Of a DNA stretch of 34,537 bases, positions 16,775-30,171 are shown in pieces; the first letter of the stretch is position 1; the number at the start of each line of letters is the position of its first letter. The DNA is from Accumulibacter sp. (lineage in GTDB: Bacteria; Pseudomonadota; Gammaproteobacteria; Burkholderiales; Rhodocyclaceae), in the NCBI RefSeq assembly GCF_029255125.1, contig NZ_JAPUVR010000066.1:1-34537 (forward strand). Direction: 5' to 3'. A program made the translations under genes and the position numbers. The notes under the pieces are model-generated. The model searched no databases. It was not told the origin of the DNA and worked only from the letters and a program-made list of their open reading frames with translations.

Positions 16775-17513
16775 TGTCGGCGAGCATCCGTTCAATCAAC
16801 GCAAGCACCCGTTGCATGGCCCCATCGAGAACCGCGTTGATCTCGGCAAGACTGATTGCGCGCGGCGGCTGGCCACGCCCAGCCGCGTAGTTGGCGACGA
16901 CGTTGATCGCCGCATAGGGGACGCCAAGTTCACGCGCCAGCACCGCTTCCGGCATGGCCGTCATGCCCACCACATCGGCCCCATCGCGTTCGAGGCGATT
17001 GATCTCGGCCGCCGTTTCCAGACGCGGCCCTTGCGTCGCCGCATACACCGCCGATCCTGCGCAGGGCAGCGACAGAGCCTGCGCCGCCGAAAGCGCTTTC
17101 CGGCGGAGCTCTGCGTCATACGGCTGGCTGAAGTCTACGTGCGTGACGGTACTTCCTGGTCCCTCGTGATAGGTCGACGGACGACCCCAGGTATAGTCGA
17201 TGATCTGATCGGGAAGCACCAGATCGCCTGGGTGAAGATCCGCCCGGATGCCGCCGACTGCGGCAACCGCCAGGATCGCCCGCGCGGCGCCGACCTGACT
17301 CAAGGCCCAGACGTTCGCACGATAGTTGACGCGGTGCGGCGGGATATCATGGTCGCTCCCGTGGCGCGCCAGAAAAACGAGGTCACGACCGGCGAGCCGG
17401 CCGAAGACCAGCGGCCCCGAGGGATCGCCATAGGGCGTACCGCTTCGCTCACGACGTTCGACCTCGAGCCCAGCGAGTTGACCCAGACGGCTGCCACCGA
17501 TGATCGCCAGCAT
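16767..17513 (-). CDS. S-methyl-5'-thioadenosine/thioinosine phosphorylase
   Basis: 248 residues of the MTAP family. Landmarks: AIIGGSRL at the start, the phosphate-site RHG (50-52) with [11 protein letters not shown], then ATQGPRLET and [16 protein letters not shown], which line the nucleoside site. The family splits methylthioadenosine, methylthioinosine or related purine nucleosides with phosphate. Many beta- and gammaproteobacterial copies of this length (such as Pseudomonas PA3004) prefer methylthioinosine. Its position three bases after hpt fits purine salvage: hypoxanthine released from methylthioinosine would be used by the neighbouring phosphoribosyltransferase. Substrate preference is inference. 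Confidence 0.88.
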   Translation of the reverse strand: MLAIIGGSRLGQLAGLEVERRERSGTPYGDPSGPLVFGRLAGRDLVFLARHGSDHDIPPHRVNYRANVWALSQVGAARAILAVAAVGGIRADLHPGDLVLPDQIIDYTWGRPSTYHEGPGSTVTHVDFSQPYDAELRRKALSAAQALSLPCAGSAVYAATQGPRLETAAEINRLERDGADVVGMTAMPEAVLARELGVPYAAINVVANYAAGRGQPPRAISLAEINAVLDGAMQRVLALIERMLADND

Positions 17514-17516
17514 CTC

Positions 17517-18068
17517 TCACTCTCCACGCATGGCATAGATCGCCGGCAGGTTGCGCCAAGCGCCACGAACGTCCATGCCGAAACCGAAGACGAAGCGGTC
17601 GGGGACGGCCAGTGCGACGAAATCGGCTTGCGCCGCCTTCTTTCGCCCATTCATTTTCTCGGCGAGCACGGCGGTGTAACAAACCGCCGCGCCGAGCTGC
17701 CGCACGCGCTCCTGAATTGCCGCCAGCGTCATTCCCTCGTCCAGAATGTCGTCGATGATCAGTACCGTCCGCCCCAGCAAGGCAAGCGACGGGGCGGCGC
17801 GCCACGAGAGTGCGCCGCCCGTCGTCGCTGACCCATAGCGTGTCAGATGGACGTAGTCGAAGTCGAGCGGGAAGCTCAGTTGGGTCAGCAGGTGACCGGC
17901 AAAGGGTACGCCGCCGTTGAGGACGCAGAGGACGACCGGATAGCTCTCGGCGAGGCGGGTGCTGATTTCGCGCGCGACGCGATTGACCGCCGCGCTGATC
18001 GCGTCGCCATCGTGAATGAGGTCGGCCGTAGCCAGCAGGGCAAGTGCAGCTTGCCGATCCATCAGCAT
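17517..18068 (-). CDS. hpt: Hypoxanthine(-guanine) phosphoribosyltransferase
   Basis: 183 residues from ATG 18068. It converts hypoxanthine or guanine plus PRPP to IMP or GMP. The PRPP loop VLIIDDILDEGMTL is at 102-115, and LNGGVPFAGHL near residue 50 is the other phosphate-contact loop. The same frame is open for 45 more codons upstream into ligA, but AGGAGG nine bases before 18068 and the family length fix the start; a second ATG two codons later is less well spaced. It follows ligA by 64 bases and precedes the MTAP-family gene by three, so the two salvage enzymes are probably co-translated. Confidence 0.93.
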   Translation of the reverse strand: MLMDRQAALALLATADLIHDGDAISAAVNRVAREISTRLAESYPVVLCVLNGGVPFAGHLLTQLSFPLDFDYVHLTRYGSATTGGALSWRAAPSLALLGRTVLIIDDILDEGMTLAAIQERVRQLGAAVCYTAVLAEKMNGRKKAAQADFVALAVPDRFVFGFGMDVRGAWRNLPAIYAMRGE

Positions 18069-18132
18069 TTCGCCGGTCCTCCTGGCACTCCCGGAACGAT
18101 AGAACGACCTGCCCGCACCCAGCCCGCAGAAG

Positions 18133-21446
<3,314 letters not shown>

Positions 21447-21454
21447 GTCTCTTC

Positions 21455-24400
21455 CTAAACCAGTTGCTCGCGCAGGCGCAGCGCCTCTTCCATATCGACT
21501 TCGACGATCCGCGAAACGCCGGACTCCTGCATCGTGACGCCGACCAGCTGCTGTGCCATCTCCATCGTGATCTTGTTATGACTGATGAACAGAAACTGGG
21601 TGTGCGCCGACATCCGCCGCACCATAGCGCAAAATCGCTCAGTATTGGTATCGTCCAGCGGCGCATCCACTTCGTCAAGCAGGCAGAACGGCGCCGGATT
21701 CAATTGAAACATCGAGAAGACCAGCGCGATCGCGGTAAGCGCCTTCTCTCCACCGGAAAGCAGGTGAATCGTCGAGTTCTTCTTGCCCGGCGGCTGCGCC
21801 ATCACCTGCAGCCCGGAGTCCAGGATTTCTTCGCCGGTCATCACCAGACGCGCCTCGCCGCCGCCGAAGAGCGTCGGAAAAAGTTCGCCGAAGCTGCGGT
21901 TGACCGCATCATAGGTGGTTTGCAACAAGTCGCGTGTTTCACGATCGATCCGCCGGATCGCGTTCTCCAGCGTCTCCATCGCCTGCGTCAGGTCGGCCGC
22001 CTGCGCATCGAGATAGGCCTTCCGTTCGCGTGCCGCCTCCAGTTCGTCGAGCGCGGCCAGGTTAACCGCACCGAGCGCTTCAATCGATCGTTGCAAAGTG
22101 CCAATCGCCGCCTGCAGGGTGCTGGCGCGCACGCCGACGAGTTCGCCACGCAGTGAATCCTCGTCGGCGTTCGCTTCGCTCAACTGCGCGGCAAACTGAT
22201 CGCAACTCAAAGCCGCTGCCTGCTCCTTGAGCTTCAGTTCGCCAATCCGTGTCCGCAACGGGTCGAGACCCTGCTCGGTGCGCAGACGCTGCTCATCAAG
22301 CGCCCGCAGCCGATTGGTAGCGCTCTCCAGAGCCTCACGCGCGTCGGACAGCGCGTGCTCGCGCGCAACGCGATGGTCGAGCGCCTCCTGCAAAGCCGCT
22401 TCCAGATCCTCCGCACGCAGAGCCCCGGCGCTTTCCGTACAGCGCGCCAGCTCATCGCGCACGCGGGCGATCTGGCGCTGCGCGAGGTCGCGACTGGTGG
22501 CGAGCTCGCTCAGTTTGCTGCGGCACTCGCGCTGCGAAAATTCCGCTTCGCGCAGATCGCGCTCAGCCCGCGCCACCTGCTCGCGTTCGTCGCGCAGCGC
22601 CCGCTCGCTCGCTTCGAGCTGAATCTGGGCCGCCTGGATCATCGATTGCGCCTGATGAATTTCATGGCGCCGCTGCTCGATCGCCTCGTCGGCCAACAAC
22701 AACCGCTCGCGCTCGTTTTCCTCTTCGCTCGCCATTGCCGCAAAGCTCTCATCGACTTGCGCCTGGCGTTCGAGAAAGCGCTCGCGCGCCTGCGTCAGCT
22801 TCAACGTCTCGACCTGAATCGCATGGGCCCGGTCCTGTACGACATTAAGCTGCTGGCGCGAATCCTGCAGGGCGCGCTGGGCATCGGTCAGCCGCTGTTC
22901 GAGCTCGCCCAGTCGCGCTTGCGCTTGCGCCACCGCGTCTTCACGCTGGGCAATAAGGCTGCCCAGCGCGTCGATCTCGCGCTGCCGCTCGAGCAGGCCA
23001 TGCTCGGCGCTGTCCGGCGCGAAGAAAGTGACCGCATGCCGGGTAACGATGTCGCCCTGCGCCGTGACGCAACACGCGTTACCGGCCAGCGTCGCGCGTT
23101 GCGCCCAGGCTAGCGCCAAGCTGGGTGCCGTCGCTACGTCGCGCAGCCAATCGGCCAGCACGGCATGCAGATCCGGCCGAGCGCAGTCGATGCGCGCGAG
23201 GAGCCGGTCGGGCGCAGCAAAACTCGCGCTCGGCGCGCTCGCCGCCGTATCGGCCTGCGGCAGGAGCAAGGTGAGCCGCCCGACCGGCCGGTCCTTGCTC
23301 CAGGAAGAGTTGGCCGCGTCCGCCGGCAGCGCATTCAGGCGTTCGCGCAGCACCGCCTCGACTGCGTCTTCCCAGCCGGCCTCGACGCGCAGCGCCTGCC
23401 AAAGGGGCGCCTCGGAATGCACGCCATGCCGCCTTAGCCAGTCATCCAGCTTGCCGTTGGTGCGCAGCCGATTCTGCAGTTGCTGCAGCGCAGTCCGCCG
23501 GGCGTGCGCTTCAGCGCGCGTCTTTTGCGTTTCCTGCACTTCGGCAAACACCCGCCGACGCTCTTCTTCGCGCTGTGGAAGAGCCAGTTGCTGCGCTTGC
23601 TGCGCGGCTTGCAGTGCACCGATCCGCTGCCGTAGCTCGGCCAGTTCGCCCTCCCGACGCGCCAGCCCGCTTTCGTCCGGCGGCGGCAACGCGGCCCGCT
23701 CGGCAGCCAGCTTGTCGCGCCGAGCGGCAATGATCTGCAGCGAACGCTCGGCGTGCCCGCGATTCGCCAGCTCGACATGCAGAGCCCGCTCGACCTGCGC
23801 CAGATCGGCGCGCTGGCGACTGACTTCGGCAAGCCTGGCGGCTTGCCGCTCTTCCGCCAAGGGCAATCGCTCCTGGCAACTGTCGAGCACCAGCCGGCCC
23901 TGGTCGACGCGCGCTTCGGCCAAGCCGAGCAGGTTCTGCCAGCGTTCATCGTCGTGCGCCAGTCGCTCGCTTTCCGCCTGCCAGTGAAGCTGATCTTCCG
24001 CCAATTGCGCCAGGCGCGTCTCGTACTCGCGCTGCGCTTCGCGACGATGGCGGATTTCGGCTTCGATCCGTGCCACCTCGGCGTTGGCGGCAAAGAGCTC
24101 GGCCTGCGCCGAATGGACACCGTCGCTCGCCGCGAAGTGCGCCTCGCGCGCCGCCTCGAGCTGGGCTTCCAGATCGCGCAGCGCGGCGATGCGGGCTTCA
24201 AGGTCGAGGCTGGCCTGGCTGATTTCATTGATCAGCCGATCGCGCTCGCCTTGTGCCTCGTTGCGGCGCAAGAGCCAGAGCACTTGCTGCTTGCGGTTCA
24301 GTTCGTCACAGAGGGCGCGATACTGGCGGGCAACGCCGGCCTGGTCAGCCAGCCGTTCCATCTGCGTCGCGAGCTCGCAACGAATGTCTTCGACGCGGGT

Positions 24401-24973
24401 CAGATTTTCCCGCGTGTCGGCCAAGCGGCCTTCGCTTTCCTTGCGCCTTTCCTTGTACCGGGTGACGCCGGCCGCTTCTTCCAGAAAGACGCGCAACTCG
24501 TCAGGCTTGGCCTCGATGATGCGCGAAATCGTCCCCTGACCGATGATCGCGTAAGCGCGCGGACCCAGCCCGGTACCGAGGAAGAGGTCGGTCACGTCCT
24601 TGCGGCGTACGTGCAGGTTGTTGATGTAATACTCCGACTGACCGTTGCGCGTGAGCAGACGCTTGACCGACAGTTCGGCATACTGCGACCACTGACCGGC
24701 AAGCCGGCCGAGCGAATTGTCGAAGACCAGTTCGACCGCCGCCCGGGAGACCGGCTTGCGACTGCCGGAGCCGTTGAAGATGACATCCTGCATCGATTCG
24801 CCGCGCAATTCAGAGGCTTTCGATTCGCCGAGCACCCAACGTACGGAGTCGATGACGTTCGACTTGCCACAGCCATTCGGGCCGACCACGCCGACGAGCT
24901 GGCCGGGCAGGGCAAGCGTCGTCGGGTCGACGAAAGACTTGAAACCAGCAAGTTTGAGTCTGGTCAGGCGCAT
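21455..24973 (-). CDS. smc: Chromosome segregation protein SMC
   Basis: 1172 residues from ATG 24973. SMC dimers organise and help segregate the chromosome, powered by ATP-binding heads. Walker A GPNGCGKS is at 31-38; the ABC signature LSGGE starts at 1072 and Walker B with FCLLDEVDAPLDD spans about 1096-1108. Two long coiled coils flank a hinge near residues 520-670. The frame stays open 41 codons further upstream, but MRLTRLKLAGFKSF is the standard SMC N-terminus. No good Shine-Dalgarno is visible before it. It heads the seven-gene minus-strand run and is divergent from queF. Partners ScpA and ScpB are not in the window. Confidence 0.97.
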   Translation of the reverse strand: MRLTRLKLAGFKSFVDPTTLALPGQLVGVVGPNGCGKSNVIDSVRWVLGESKASELRGESMQDVIFNGSGSRKPVSRAAVELVFDNSLGRLAGQWSQYAELSVKRLLTRNGQSEYYINNLHVRRKDVTDLFLGTGLGPRAYAIIGQGTISRIIEAKPDELRVFLEEAAGVTRYKERRKESEGRLADTRENLTRVEDIRCELATQMERLADQAGVARQYRALCDELNRKQQVLWLLRRNEAQGERDRLINEISQASLDLEARIAALRDLEAQLEAAREAHFAASDGVHSAQAELFAANAEVARIEAEIRHRREAQREYETRLAQLAEDQLHWQAESERLAHDDERWQNLLGLAEARVDQGRLVLDSCQERLPLAEERQAARLAEVSRQRADLAQVERALHVELANRGHAERSLQIIAARRDKLAAERAALPPPDESGLARREGELAELRQRIGALQAAQQAQQLALPQREEERRRVFAEVQETQKTRAEAHARRTALQQLQNRLRTNGKLDDWLRRHGVHSEAPLWQALRVEAGWEDAVEAVLRERLNALPADAANSSWSKDRPVGRLTLLLPQADTAASAPSASFAAPDRLLARIDCARPDLHAVLADWLRDVATAPSLALAWAQRATLAGNACCVTAQGDIVTRHAVTFFAPDSAEHGLLERQREIDALGSLIAQREDAVAQAQARLGELEQRLTDAQRALQDSRQQLNVVQDRAHAIQVETLKLTQARERFLERQAQVDESFAAMASEEENERERLLLADEAIEQRRHEIHQAQSMIQAAQIQLEASERALRDEREQVARAERDLREAEFSQRECRSKLSELATSRDLAQRQIARVRDELARCTESAGALRAEDLEAALQEALDHRVAREHALSDAREALESATNRLRALDEQRLRTEQGLDPLRTRIGELKLKEQAAALSCDQFAAQLSEANADEDSLRGELVGVRASTLQAAIGTLQRSIEALGAVNLAALDELEAARERKAYLDAQAADLTQAMETLENAIRRIDRETRDLLQTTYDAVNRSFGELFPTLFGGGEARLVMTGEEILDSGLQVMAQPPGKKNSTIHLLSGGEKALTAIALVFSMFQLNPAPFCLLDEVDAPLDDTNTERFCAMVRRMSAHTQFLFISHNKITMEMAQQLVGVTMQESGVSRIVEVDMEEALRLREQLV

Positions 24974-25055
24974 GGGCTCGGGCCGGGCAGCTACTCGGGC
25001 ATGCCGGATGAGATCGGAAATGACTCGCTCGCAGGACACGCTCGCAAGGAAACGC

Positions 25056-25120
25056 TCTCCCCTTTCACCGCCGCGTTCGGCCGCGCGGATGGCCAACGAT
25101 ATTCCTGCGGAAAGGGGAGA
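25056..25120. promoter_or_regulatory. Long-arm inverted repeat between smc and queF, operator candidate
   Basis: TCTCCCCTTTC at 25056-25066 and GAAAGGGGAGA at 25110-25120 are perfect 11-bp inverted copies separated by 43 bases. The right copy ends eight bases before the queF -10 box, so it lies in that promoter's spacer; the left copy lies in the smc leader region. Two distant half-sites facing each other suggest a looping regulator or a long-loop RNA hairpin. The owner of the site is not known. Confidence 0.55.
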
Positions 25121-25128
25121 ATGCCGCC

Positions 25129-25134
25129 TATAAT
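25129..25134 (+). promoter_or_regulatory. Probable -10 box of queF, with a mirror -10 for smc
   Basis: TATAAT is a perfect -10 hexamer 51 bases upstream of the queF ATG, in CCTATAATATCACC. The overlapping minus-strand reading gives TATTAT, which could serve smc. No good -35 is seen at normal spacing for queF. No preQ1 riboswitch fold was recognised in the leader. Confidence 0.5.
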
Positions 25135-25185
25135 ATCACCCCGCCTGACCGAATCGTTTGCCCTCCGACGCCACGCGCAACCCGC

Positions 25186-25605
25186 ATGAGCACAAGCCCG
25201 GCCCAAACCCTCGAGACTTTCGCCAATCCGGCCCCCCAACGGGATTTTCACATTCATATGAAAATCCCCGAGTTTACCTGCCTTTGCCCGAAAACCGGCC
25301 AGCCGGATTTCGCGACGCTGATCCTCGACTACATCCCGGACGCCCTGTGCGTCGAACTGAAGAGCCTGAAGCTCTACGTCTGGTCGTTTCGCGATACGGG
25401 CTGCTTTCATGAAGACGTGACCAACCGCATTCTCAACGACCTGGTCGCCGTTACGCAGCCGCGTTACATGAAGCTGACCGCGCGCTTCAACGTGCGTGGC
25501 GGCATATACACCACGGTCGTCGCCGAACATCGCCAGCCGGGCTGGCGGCCAAACCCGGCGGTCGTGCTCAGCGACTTTGCCGGGCAGCCCGGTCGCCGCG
25601 ACTGA
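25186..25605 (+). CDS. queF: NADPH-dependent 7-cyano-7-deazaguanine reductase (type I QueF)
   Basis: 139 residues, the short unimodular form. It reduces preQ0 to preQ1 in queuosine synthesis. The catalytic cysteine C34 and aspartate D41 lie in [10 protein letters not shown] (33-42), and the QueF signature [14 protein letters not shown] is at 57-70, followed by CFHEDVTN. All key residues are present. Like Bacillus-type QueF it is a tunnel-fold enzyme expected to form oligomers. The start agrees with the family length although no Shine-Dalgarno is seen. It stands alone between smc (divergent) and dapC, 139 bases downstream. Confidence 0.96.
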   Translation: MSTSPAQTLETFANPAPQRDFHIHMKIPEFTCLCPKTGQPDFATLILDYIPDALCVELKSLKLYVWSFRDTGCFHEDVTNRILNDLVAVTQPRYMKLTARFNVRGGIYTTVVAEHRQPGWRPNPAVVLSDFAGQPGRRD

Positions 25606-25744
25606 GTGCTTGCGAAGAAGTTGCCACGAGCGGAGCACGATGGAAGGCGCGCGGCAACGACGGGAGCGAGCGAATGAGCCGGCGCGTGGGTCGGCTGCCC
25701 GGTCGCTCGATTGAAGCCTGTGCGCACGCGGACAAGGACCAACC

Positions 25745-26938
25745 GTGAATCCCCATCTCGCCAAATTGCAGCCCTACCCCTTCGAAAAGCTGCGCCAGCT
25801 CTTTGCCGGAGTCGCCCCCAACCCGGAATTGCGCGAAATCAGGTTGTCGATCGGCGAGCCGCAGCATCGCACACCGGATTTCATCAAGGCGGTACTGAGC
25901 GAGCGCCTGGCCGGGCTGGCGAACTATCCGACGACGCTGGGCAGCCCGGAGTTGCGGCACAGCATCGCCGCCTGGCTTGAGCGCCGTTACGGTCTTCCCG
26001 GAGTCGACCCGGAGACGCAGATCATTCCGGTCAATGGCTCGCGTGAAGCCTTGTTCGCCTTCGTCCAGGCGGTCGTCGATCCGACGCGCGACGAGCCACC
26101 GCTGGTCGTCTGCCCGAATCCGTTTTACCAGATCTATGAGGGCGCGGCGTATCTCGCCGGGGCGCAACCGCGCTTTCTCAACACGGTTCCCGAAAACGGC
26201 TACGCACTCGACTTCTCGTCGTTGAGCGAAGCCGAATGGCAACGCGTACAACTCGTCTTCGTCTGCTCGCCGGGCAATCCGACCGGCAAGATCCTGAGTC
26301 TCGACGACTGGCAGCAGCTCTTCTTGCTCGCCGACCGTTACGGCTTTGTCATTGCAGCCGACGAATGCTACTCGGAAATCTACTTTGACGAGGACCGCCC
26401 ACCACTTGGCGGGCTGCAGGCCGCCCGCCTGCTCGGCCACGATGGGCGACGACTGGTGGTGTTTTCCAGCCTGTCGAAACGTTCGAACGTACCTGGCATG
26501 CGCTCGGGCTTCGTCGCCGGCGATCCGGCCATCCTCGCCTCGTTTCTGCTCTATCGCACCTACCACGGCTGCGCGATGAACCCGGCCGTGCAGGCGGCGA
26601 GTGCAGCGGCCTGGAACGACGAGGCGCACGTCATTGAAAACCGACGCGCCTACCGCGAGAAGTTCGCTGCCGTTACCCCGCTGCTCGCCGATGCCCTCGG
26701 TGCCACCTGGCCGGAGGCCGGCTTCTACCTCTGGCTGCGAACCCCGATCGACGATACGGAATTCGCTCGCCGCCTGCTCGCCGCGTATAATGTGCTTGTC
26801 CTGCCGGGAAGCTATCTCGCTCGCTTGGCGCACGGCGTCAACCCGGGCGCAGGTTTCGTCCGCATCGCGCTCGTCGCCGCACGGGCAGAGTGCATCGAAG
26901 CCGCCGAGCGTATTCGTTCATTCACTGCAACACTCTAG
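25745..26938 (+). CDS. dapC: N-succinyl-diaminopimelate aminotransferase DapC
   Basis: 397 residues of the class I/II PLP aminotransferase fold. DapC makes N-succinyl-LL-diaminopimelate from the 6-oxopimelate in the lysine pathway. The PLP lysine is K245 in [11 protein letters not shown], with D206 in AADECYSE holding the pyridine nitrogen and SPGNPTGK at 175-182 as the usual loop. The call to DapC rather than another aminotransferase rests on the dapD gene ten bases downstream and on the N-terminus [16 protein letters not shown] typical of betaproteobacterial DapC. GTG 25745 has AAGGA six bases upstream. The preceding 139-base gap shows no gene. Confidence 0.93.
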   Translation: MNPHLAKLQPYPFEKLRQLFAGVAPNPELREIRLSIGEPQHRTPDFIKAVLSERLAGLANYPTTLGSPELRHSIAAWLERRYGLPGVDPETQIIPVNGSREALFAFVQAVVDPTRDEPPLVVCPNPFYQIYEGAAYLAGAQPRFLNTVPENGYALDFSSLSEAEWQRVQLVFVCSPGNPTGKILSLDDWQQLFLLADRYGFVIAADECYSEIYFDEDRPPLGGLQAARLLGHDGRRLVVFSSLSKRSNVPGMRSGFVAGDPAILASFLLYRTYHGCAMNPAVQAASAAAWNDEAHVIENRRAYREKFAAVTPLLADALGATWPEAGFYLWLRTPIDDTEFARRLLAAYNVLVLPGSYLARLAHGVNPGAGFVRIALVAARAECIEAAERIRSFTATL

Positions 26939-26948
26939 GAAGACTGCC

Positions 26949-27770
26949 ATGTACGCCGTCCAGCAGATCATCGATGAGGCATGGGAAACGCGCAGCACGC
27001 TGCAGCCGGCGAACGCCCCGGTGCCGCTCTGCGAAGCGGTAAGCACCGTCCTCGACCAGCTCGACGAAGGCAGCCTGCGCGTCGCCGAGAAGGTCGACGG
27101 CGAGTGGGTGACGCATCAATGGGTGAAGAAAGCCGTTCTGCTGTCGTTTCGCCTGCAGGACAATCGCCTGATCGATGGCGGTCCGCTGCGCTATTTCGAC
27201 AAGGTGCCAAGCAAGTTTGCCGATTACGACGGCGAGCGCTTCGCGCGCGGCGGATTTCGCGTCGTCCCGCCGGCGACGGCCCGGCGCGGCGCGTTCATCG
27301 GCAAGAACGTCGTCCTCATGCCGTCATATGTCAACATCGGCGCGCACGTCGACGAGGGGACGATGGTCGACACCTGGGCAACGGTCGGCTCGTGTGCGCA
27401 GATCGGCCGCAATGTCCATCTCTCGGGCGGCGTGGGTATCGGCGGCGTGCTCGAACCGCTGCAGGCCAATCCAACGATCATTGAGGACGATTGCTTCATC
27501 GGCGCGCGCTCGGAGGTCGTCGAAGGCGTCATCGTCGGTGCCGGATCGGTCATTTCGATGGGCGTCTACATCGGTCAGTCGACGCGGATTTTCGACCGTG
27601 AAACCGGCCAGGTGAGTTATGGCCGAGTGCCGCCGGGATCGGTCGTCGTGTCCGGCAACCTGCCCGCCAAAGATGGCAGCCACAGCCTGTATTGCGCGGT
27701 CATCGTCAAGAAGGTGGACGCGGCAACGCGCGCCAAGACCAGTATCAACGACCTGCTGCGCGGCGACTGA
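26949..27770 (+). CDS. dapD: Tetrahydrodipicolinate N-succinyltransferase DapD
   Basis: 273 residues, the standard length. It transfers succinyl from succinyl-CoA to tetrahydrodipicolinate. After an alpha-helical N-terminal domain, hexapeptide repeats of a left-handed beta helix run from about residue 100 to 235 ([54 protein letters not shown]). The family blocks [14 protein letters not shown] and [13 protein letters not shown] are intact. The frame is open far upstream within dapC, but ATG 26949 with AGGAAG before it gives the true N-terminus [13 protein letters not shown]. It is ten bases after dapC. Confidence 0.96.
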   Translation: MYAVQQIIDEAWETRSTLQPANAPVPLCEAVSTVLDQLDEGSLRVAEKVDGEWVTHQWVKKAVLLSFRLQDNRLIDGGPLRYFDKVPSKFADYDGERFARGGFRVVPPATARRGAFIGKNVVLMPSYVNIGAHVDEGTMVDTWATVGSCAQIGRNVHLSGGVGIGGVLEPLQANPTIIEDDCFIGARSEVVEGVIVGAGSVISMGVYIGQSTRIFDRETGQVSYGRVPPGSVVVSGNLPAKDGSHSLYCAVIVKKVDAATRAKTSINDLLRGD

Positions 27771-27808
27771 GTAGCGCCCCTTTCGCAAACTGCGTCGCAA
27801 GCACTCAG

Positions 27809-28993
27809 ATGATCCTCGACAAGCTCTTCCAGGTCATGGCCGACCGACAGGCGTCGGACATCTTCATCACGGCCGGCGCGCCGATTCACATCAAGATCCA
27901 CGGCAATACGGTCGCGGTCAATCAGCAGGTGATGGAACCGGCGATGATCGAGAAGATCGCCGGCGAGTTGATGACCGCCGAACAGGCGCAGATCTTCGAG
28001 ACGACGAAGGAGATGAACCTCTCGGTTGGCGTCCCCAGTCTGGGCAACTTCCGCATCAACCTGTTCCGTCAGCGCGGTACGATATCGCTCGTCGTGCGCT
28101 ACATCCGGGGCAACATTCCGGCGCTGGATACGCTGATGCTGCCTGATGTCCTGGCCAGCCTGGTCATGGAAAGGCGCGGCCTGATCCTGATCGTCGGCTC
28201 GACGGGTTCCGGCAAGTCGACGACGATCGCTTCGATGCTCGACTACCGCAACGCCAACCGGGCGGGTCACATCCTGACCATCGAGGACCCGATCGAGTAT
28301 CTCTTCCGACACAAGAAGTCGATCGTCAATCAGCGTGAAATCGGCATGGACACGCTGGGCTGGAATCATGCCCTGAAGAACGCCATGCGACAGGCGCCCG
28401 ACTGCATCCTGATCGGCGAGATTCGTGACAAGGAAACGATGCAGGCAGCCATTGCGTATGCGCAAACGGGTCACCTGTGCCTGGGCACGCTGCACGCCAA
28501 CAACAGCTACCACGCGCTCAACCGGATGATCAACTTTTTCCCGGTCGAATCGCGCGGTACGCTGTACATGGATCTGTCGGTCAGTCTGAAGGCGATCGTT
28601 TCGCAACGCCTGATCAAGAACAAGGAAGGCCGCTTGATCCCGGCAGTCGAAGTTCTGCTGAACAGCTACCATGTGCAGGAGCTGATCGAACGAGGCGACA
28701 TCCCGGCGCTCAAGGAAGCGATGGAACAAAGTCTTGCCCCGGGTTCGCGCACCTTCGAGCAGGACATCTTCCGCCTCTATAGCAGCGGGCTGATCACCCT
28801 TGACGAGGCACTCAACAACGCCGACTCGCCGACCAACCTGTCGTGGCTGATCAACAACAATACGGAGAGCGGCGCCCGACCACGTAAGGAAGAAAAGCGT
28901 GTTGAAACACCCTACGACCTGTCGGCTACCGATCCCGGCGGACCATCTTACAAGGCGTTCACGCTCAGTCTGCACGATACTGAAGCGCCATAG
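27809..28993 (+). CDS. pilU: Type IV pilus retraction ATPase, PilU-like
   Basis: 394 residues of the PilT/PilU branch of secretion ATPases, which drive pilus retraction and twitching at the inner membrane. Walker [10 protein letters not shown] is at 130-138, the Asp box [10 protein letters not shown] at about 155-164, Walker B ILIGEIRD at 200-207 and the His box [12 protein letters not shown] at 221-232. It is longer than PilT (about 345) and has the extended charged C-terminal tail of PilU, so PilU is preferred. ATG 27809 begins the typical N-terminus. It lies between dapD and dapE, 38 bases after the former, with no pilin or pilT gene nearby. Confidence 0.88.
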   Translation: MILDKLFQVMADRQASDIFITAGAPIHIKIHGNTVAVNQQVMEPAMIEKIAGELMTAEQAQIFETTKEMNLSVGVPSLGNFRINLFRQRGTISLVVRYIRGNIPALDTLMLPDVLASLVMERRGLILIVGSTGSGKSTTIASMLDYRNANRAGHILTIEDPIEYLFRHKKSIVNQREIGMDTLGWNHALKNAMRQAPDCILIGEIRDKETMQAAIAYAQTGHLCLGTLHANNSYHALNRMINFFPVESRGTLYMDLSVSLKAIVSQRLIKNKEGRLIPAVEVLLNSYHVQELIERGDIPALKEAMEQSLAPGSRTFEQDIFRLYSSGLITLDEALNNADSPTNLSWLINNNTESGARPRKEEKRVETPYDLSATDPGGPSYKAFTLSLHDTEAP

Positions 28994-29004
28994 CCACCCG
29001 CGTG

Positions 29005-30171
29005 ATGTCGCCCGAGGCAAACCTGACCTTGCATGACGAGCCGACGCTCAGACTCGCCGAGCAACTGATCGCCTGTCGCTCGGTGACGCCCGACGACGCT
29101 GGTTGCCTGCCGATCATCGTCGAACGTCTGAGCGCACTGGGTTTCGCGTGCGAGTTCATCAACCGCGGCGGCGTGAGCAATCTGTGGGCACGACGCGGCC
29201 AGGCGCGGCCGCTGCTCTGCCTGGCGGGGCACACCGATGTCGTCCCCAGCGGTCCGCGCGAAGCCTGGAACTCGGACCCGTTCATCCCGCAGCGAGTGGA
29301 CGGCAAGCTCTACGGGCGGGGTGCGGCAGACATGAAAGGTTCGCTCGCCGCCTTCGTCACGGCGGTGGAGGCTTTTCTTGCCGAGCGACCGGGGCACCTC
29401 GGATCACTCGCCTTCCTGCTCACTTCGGACGAGGAAGGCGACGCCGTCGACGGAACGGTCGTCGTCACCGACGCGCTGCGTGAGCGCGGTGAAACGATCG
29501 ACTACTGCATCGTCGGCGAACCCACGGCGGTCAGCGCGCTCGGCGATGTGATCAAGAATGGCCGCCGTGGTTCGCTCTCCGGCAAGCTCGTCGTCAAGGG
29601 CGTGCAAGGCCATATCGCCTATCCGCATCTGGCCAAGAACCCGATCCTCCTGGCGGCACCGGCAATTGCCGAACTGGCGGCGACCGTCTGGGACACCGGC
29701 AACGAGTTCTTTCCGCCCACCACCTGGCAGGTCTCGAACATCCACGGCGGCACCGGCGCCGGCAATGTCATCCCGGGCAGCGTGAGCATCGACTTCAACT
29801 TCCGTTTCGCCACCGCCAGCACGCCAGAGAGTCTGCAGGCCAGGCTGTGCGCGGTGCTCGAACGCCACGGGGTGGACTACGAAATCGCCTGGACGCTCGG
29901 TGCACGCCCCTTCCTCACCGGCAGCGGCGCGCTGATCGACGCGGCGCGGCACGCGATCCGTGCCGAAACCGGGCTGACGAGCGAACTATCGACCAGCGGC
30001 GGGACTTCCGACGGGCGTTTCATTGCCGAAATCTGTCCGCAGATCGTCGAGATCGGTCCGCTCGGAACGACCATTCATCAGGTGAACGAGTGCATCGACC
30101 TTGACGCTCTGCCGCGTCTGGCGGCCATCTACCGGCGAATCATCGAGCAACTCCTGCCGGCCGATGTCTGA
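29005..30171 (+). CDS. dapE: Succinyl-diaminopimelate desuccinylase DapE
   Basis: 388 residues from ATG 29005 (GTG one codon before is also possible). It hydrolyses N-succinyl-LL-diaminopimelate to LL-diaminopimelate and succinate using two zinc ions. Metal and catalytic residues: H76 and D78 in [11 protein letters not shown]109 in GRGAADMKG, and E143-E144 in TSDEEGDA; the later GTSDGRF and the histidine in TTIHQVNE complete the site. With dapC and dapD it covers three consecutive steps of the succinylase branch. It starts 11 bases after pilU and overlaps prmB by eight bases. Confidence 0.96.
   Translation: MSPEANLTLHDEPTLRLAEQLIACRSVTPDDAGCLPIIVERLSALGFACEFINRGGVSNLWARRGQARPLLCLAGHTDVVPSGPREAWNSDPFIPQRVDGKLYGRGAADMKGSLAAFVTAVEAFLAERPGHLGSLAFLLTSDEEGDAVDGTVVVTDALRERGETIDYCIVGEPTAVSALGDVIKNGRRGSLSGKLVVKGVQGHIAYPHLAKNPILLAAPAIAELAATVWDTGNEFFPPTTWQVSNIHGGTGAGNVIPGSVSIDFNFRFATASTPESLQARLCAVLERHGVDYEIAWTLGARPFLTGSGALIDAARHAIRAETGLTSELSTSGGTSDGRFIAEICPQIVEIGPLGTTIHQVNECIDLDALPRLAAIYRRIIEQLLPADV

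Noticed and set aside
16578-17831. 417-residue plus-strand frame
   Set aside because: Opposite def, the MTAP-family gene and hpt, all with intact active sites.
24974-25096. 41-codon upstream extension of smc
   Set aside because: SMC proteins begin at MRLTRLKLAGFKSF; the extension is charged and unlike the family.
25135-25185. preQ1 riboswitch in the queF leader
   Set aside because: No preQ1-type hairpin with A-rich tail is visible in the 51 bases between the -10 box and the start codon.
23753-25189. 478-residue plus-strand frame
   Set aside because: Opposite the N-terminal half of smc, which has Walker A and continuous coiled coil; the frame is a shadow.
25586-25714. Imperfect repeat of GCCCGGTCGC at the queF end and before dapC
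   Set aside because: Only about ten bases match in a GC-rich setting; too weak to call.
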